Of a stretch of DNA of 6,979 nucleotides, positions 6,000 to 6,979 are shown one piece after another. The first letter of the stretch is position 1, and each line of letters begins with the position of its first letter. Below the pieces are notes generated by a model. It did not search any database. It was not told the DNA's origin and was given only the letters and a program-made list of their open reading frames with translations. A program made the position numbers and the translations under genes. The stretch is from Bacteroidales bacterium. Its GTDB lineage: Bacteria > Bacteroidota > Bacteroidia > Bacteroidales > UBA932. The stretch spans positions 1 through 6,979 of the forward strand of contig JAFZFL010000255.1 in NCBI GenBank assembly GCA_017555925.1, written 5' to 3'.

Positions 6000-6979
6000 T
6001 TATTTCATTATATCCATCTGAACCTTTACAGATTCCTCATGGATTGATTTCATTATTGCTGTAACAAACTCGGCGCTCAGGTTCATGCTCTGTCCCTGTT
6101 TGGCCCTGTTTTCAAGAATATCATTGTAACGTCCGCTCTGGAGAATAGGCATGTTATGCTCTTTCTTGTATATACCTATCTCCTTAGATATTCTCATACG
6201 TTTGGCAAGTATGGTAAGTAACTGCTCATCAATCTCGTCAATCTGTTTCCTGAGTATGTTTATATTCTCAGTAGTTTGTGCATTATCTCTAATTACTAAC
6301 ATATTAAGTGTAAAATCAAGAACTTCTGGGGTAAGCTGTTGTGCAGAATCACTCAATGCGCTGTCGGGATTACAATGAGACTCAATTATAAGTCCCTCAA
6401 ATTTAAGGTCAAGCGACTGCTGTGCAATAGGGGCTACAAGTTCCCTCTTTCCGCCAATATGGCTTGGGTCACAGAATACAGTAATATTAGGGTATCTTCT
6501 CTTAAGCTCTATTGGAATATGCCACAACGGAAGGTTGCGGTACAATTTTTTCTCATAAGAACTGAAACCTCTGTGTATTACGCCCAACTTTTTGATACCG
6601 GCATTATACATACGTTCCAAAGCACCAATCCAAAGCTCAAGATCGGGGTTCACCGGATTCTTTACAAGAACAGGAATGTCTGTACCCTTAAGGGCGTCTG
6701 CAAGCTCCTGCATTGCAAATGGGTTGGCAACAGTTCTTGCTCCAATCCAAAGTATATCTATACCTGCCTTTATAGCTTCAAACACGTGGTATGGAGTAGC
6801 CACTTCGGTAGCTGTAAGCATACCTGTAGTTTGTTTGACCTCTTTCAACCAGGGAAGACCAACTGCTCCAACTCCTTCAAATCCGCCCGGTTTGGTGCGC
6901 GGCTTCCAAATGCCTGCCCTGAAGATCTTCACTCCTTTGGCTGCCAGACTGGTTGCTGTACTAAGCACCTGTTCTCTAC
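6000..6979 (-). CDS. Bifunctional DAHP synthase / chorismate mutase, 5' end outside window
   Basis: About 325 residues are visible; the frame stays open to the window edge and the true start is outside. The first part is a type I-beta DAHP synthase, joining phosphoenolpyruvate and erythrose 4-phosphate in the first shikimate-pathway step. It shows GIWKPRT, WIGARTVANPFAMQE, the metal-ligand His in DPSHIGGKR, Glu in IIESHCNPD and Asp in SALSD, 11 residues after that Glu as in the Thermotoga enzyme. The Cys ligand of the GPCSxE motif lies beyond the edge. The last 90 or so residues are an AroQ-type chorismate mutase. Positions equivalent to E. coli Arg11, Arg28, Lys39, Arg51, Ser84 and Gln88 are all kept. 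This C-terminal fusion is typical of Bacteroidota, where prephenate inhibits the synthase. A GTG at 6968 is an internal valine, not the start. Confidence 0.95.
   Translation of the reverse strand, partial: REQVLSTATSLAAKGVKIFRAGIWKPRTKPGGFEGVGAVGLPWLKEVKQTTGMLTATEVATPYHVFEAIKAGIDILWIGARTVANPFAMQELADALKGTDIPVLVKNPVNPDLELWIGALERMYNAGIKKLGVIHRGFSSYEKKLYRNLPLWHIPIELKRRYPNITVFCDPSHIGGKRELVAPIAQQSLDLKFEGLIIESHCNPDSALSDSAQQLTPEVLDFTLNMLVIRDNAQTTENINILRKQIDEIDEQLLTILAKRMRISKEIGIYKKEHNMPILQSGRYNDILENRAKQGQSMNLSAEFVTAIMKSIHEESVKVQMDIMK

Noticed and set aside
6966..6968. GTG as the start of the DAHP synthase/chorismate mutase
   Set aside because: The frame continues upstream (Arg-Glu-Gln before this Val) to the window edge, and the GPCSxE motif with its metal-binding Cys must lie further upstream. 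The codon is an internal valine.

Overview
The window looks like chromosomal DNA from a member of the Bacteroidota, probably the order Bacteroidales. The evidence is the ribosomal protein sequences, the absence of Shine-Dalgarno motifs before AT-rich starts, a promoter of the TTTG / TAnnTTTG type, a DAHP synthase with chorismate mutase fused at its C-terminus, and a TonB-dependent receptor. I cannot name the genus from the sequence alone.

Positions 1-2407 on the plus strand hold part of the S10 ribosomal protein operon: the end of rplW (L23), then rplB (L2), rpsS (S19), rplV (L22) and rpsC (S3), all tightly packed. The run ends there with a strong intrinsic terminator at 2430-2460. In the usual bacterial order rplP (L16) and rpmC (L29) would follow rpsC, but here the next gene is an unrelated receptor on the opposite strand, so the cluster is split after rpsC.

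The rest is on the minus strand and is read from the right edge leftwards. First come two enzymes of aromatic amino acid synthesis, 12 bases apart: a DAHP synthase/chorismate mutase fusion (5' end outside the window) and prephenate dehydrogenase (tyrA). Together they make DAHP, convert chorismate to prephenate, and commit prephenate to tyrosine.

Between tyrA and the receptor gene lies a compact regulatory region: a Bacteroidota-type promoter (5175-5206), a complete FMN riboswitch aptamer (5034-5165), a stable spacer hairpin (5006-5030) and an intrinsic terminator (4931-4981). The terminator's U-run directly abuts an ATG at 4930. The receptor is an 809-residue TonB-dependent outer-membrane protein with a signal peptide, TonB box, plug and barrel. 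It has no SusC-type N-terminal extension and no SusD neighbour.

The most notable inference is that this receptor imports riboflavin or a related flavin and is switched off by attenuation when FMN is plentiful. The aptamer is seen directly in the sequence; the substrate is inferred from it. Longer versions of the receptor that start at 5092 run through the aptamer and are very probably wrong. The second notable point is the break in the S10 cluster.
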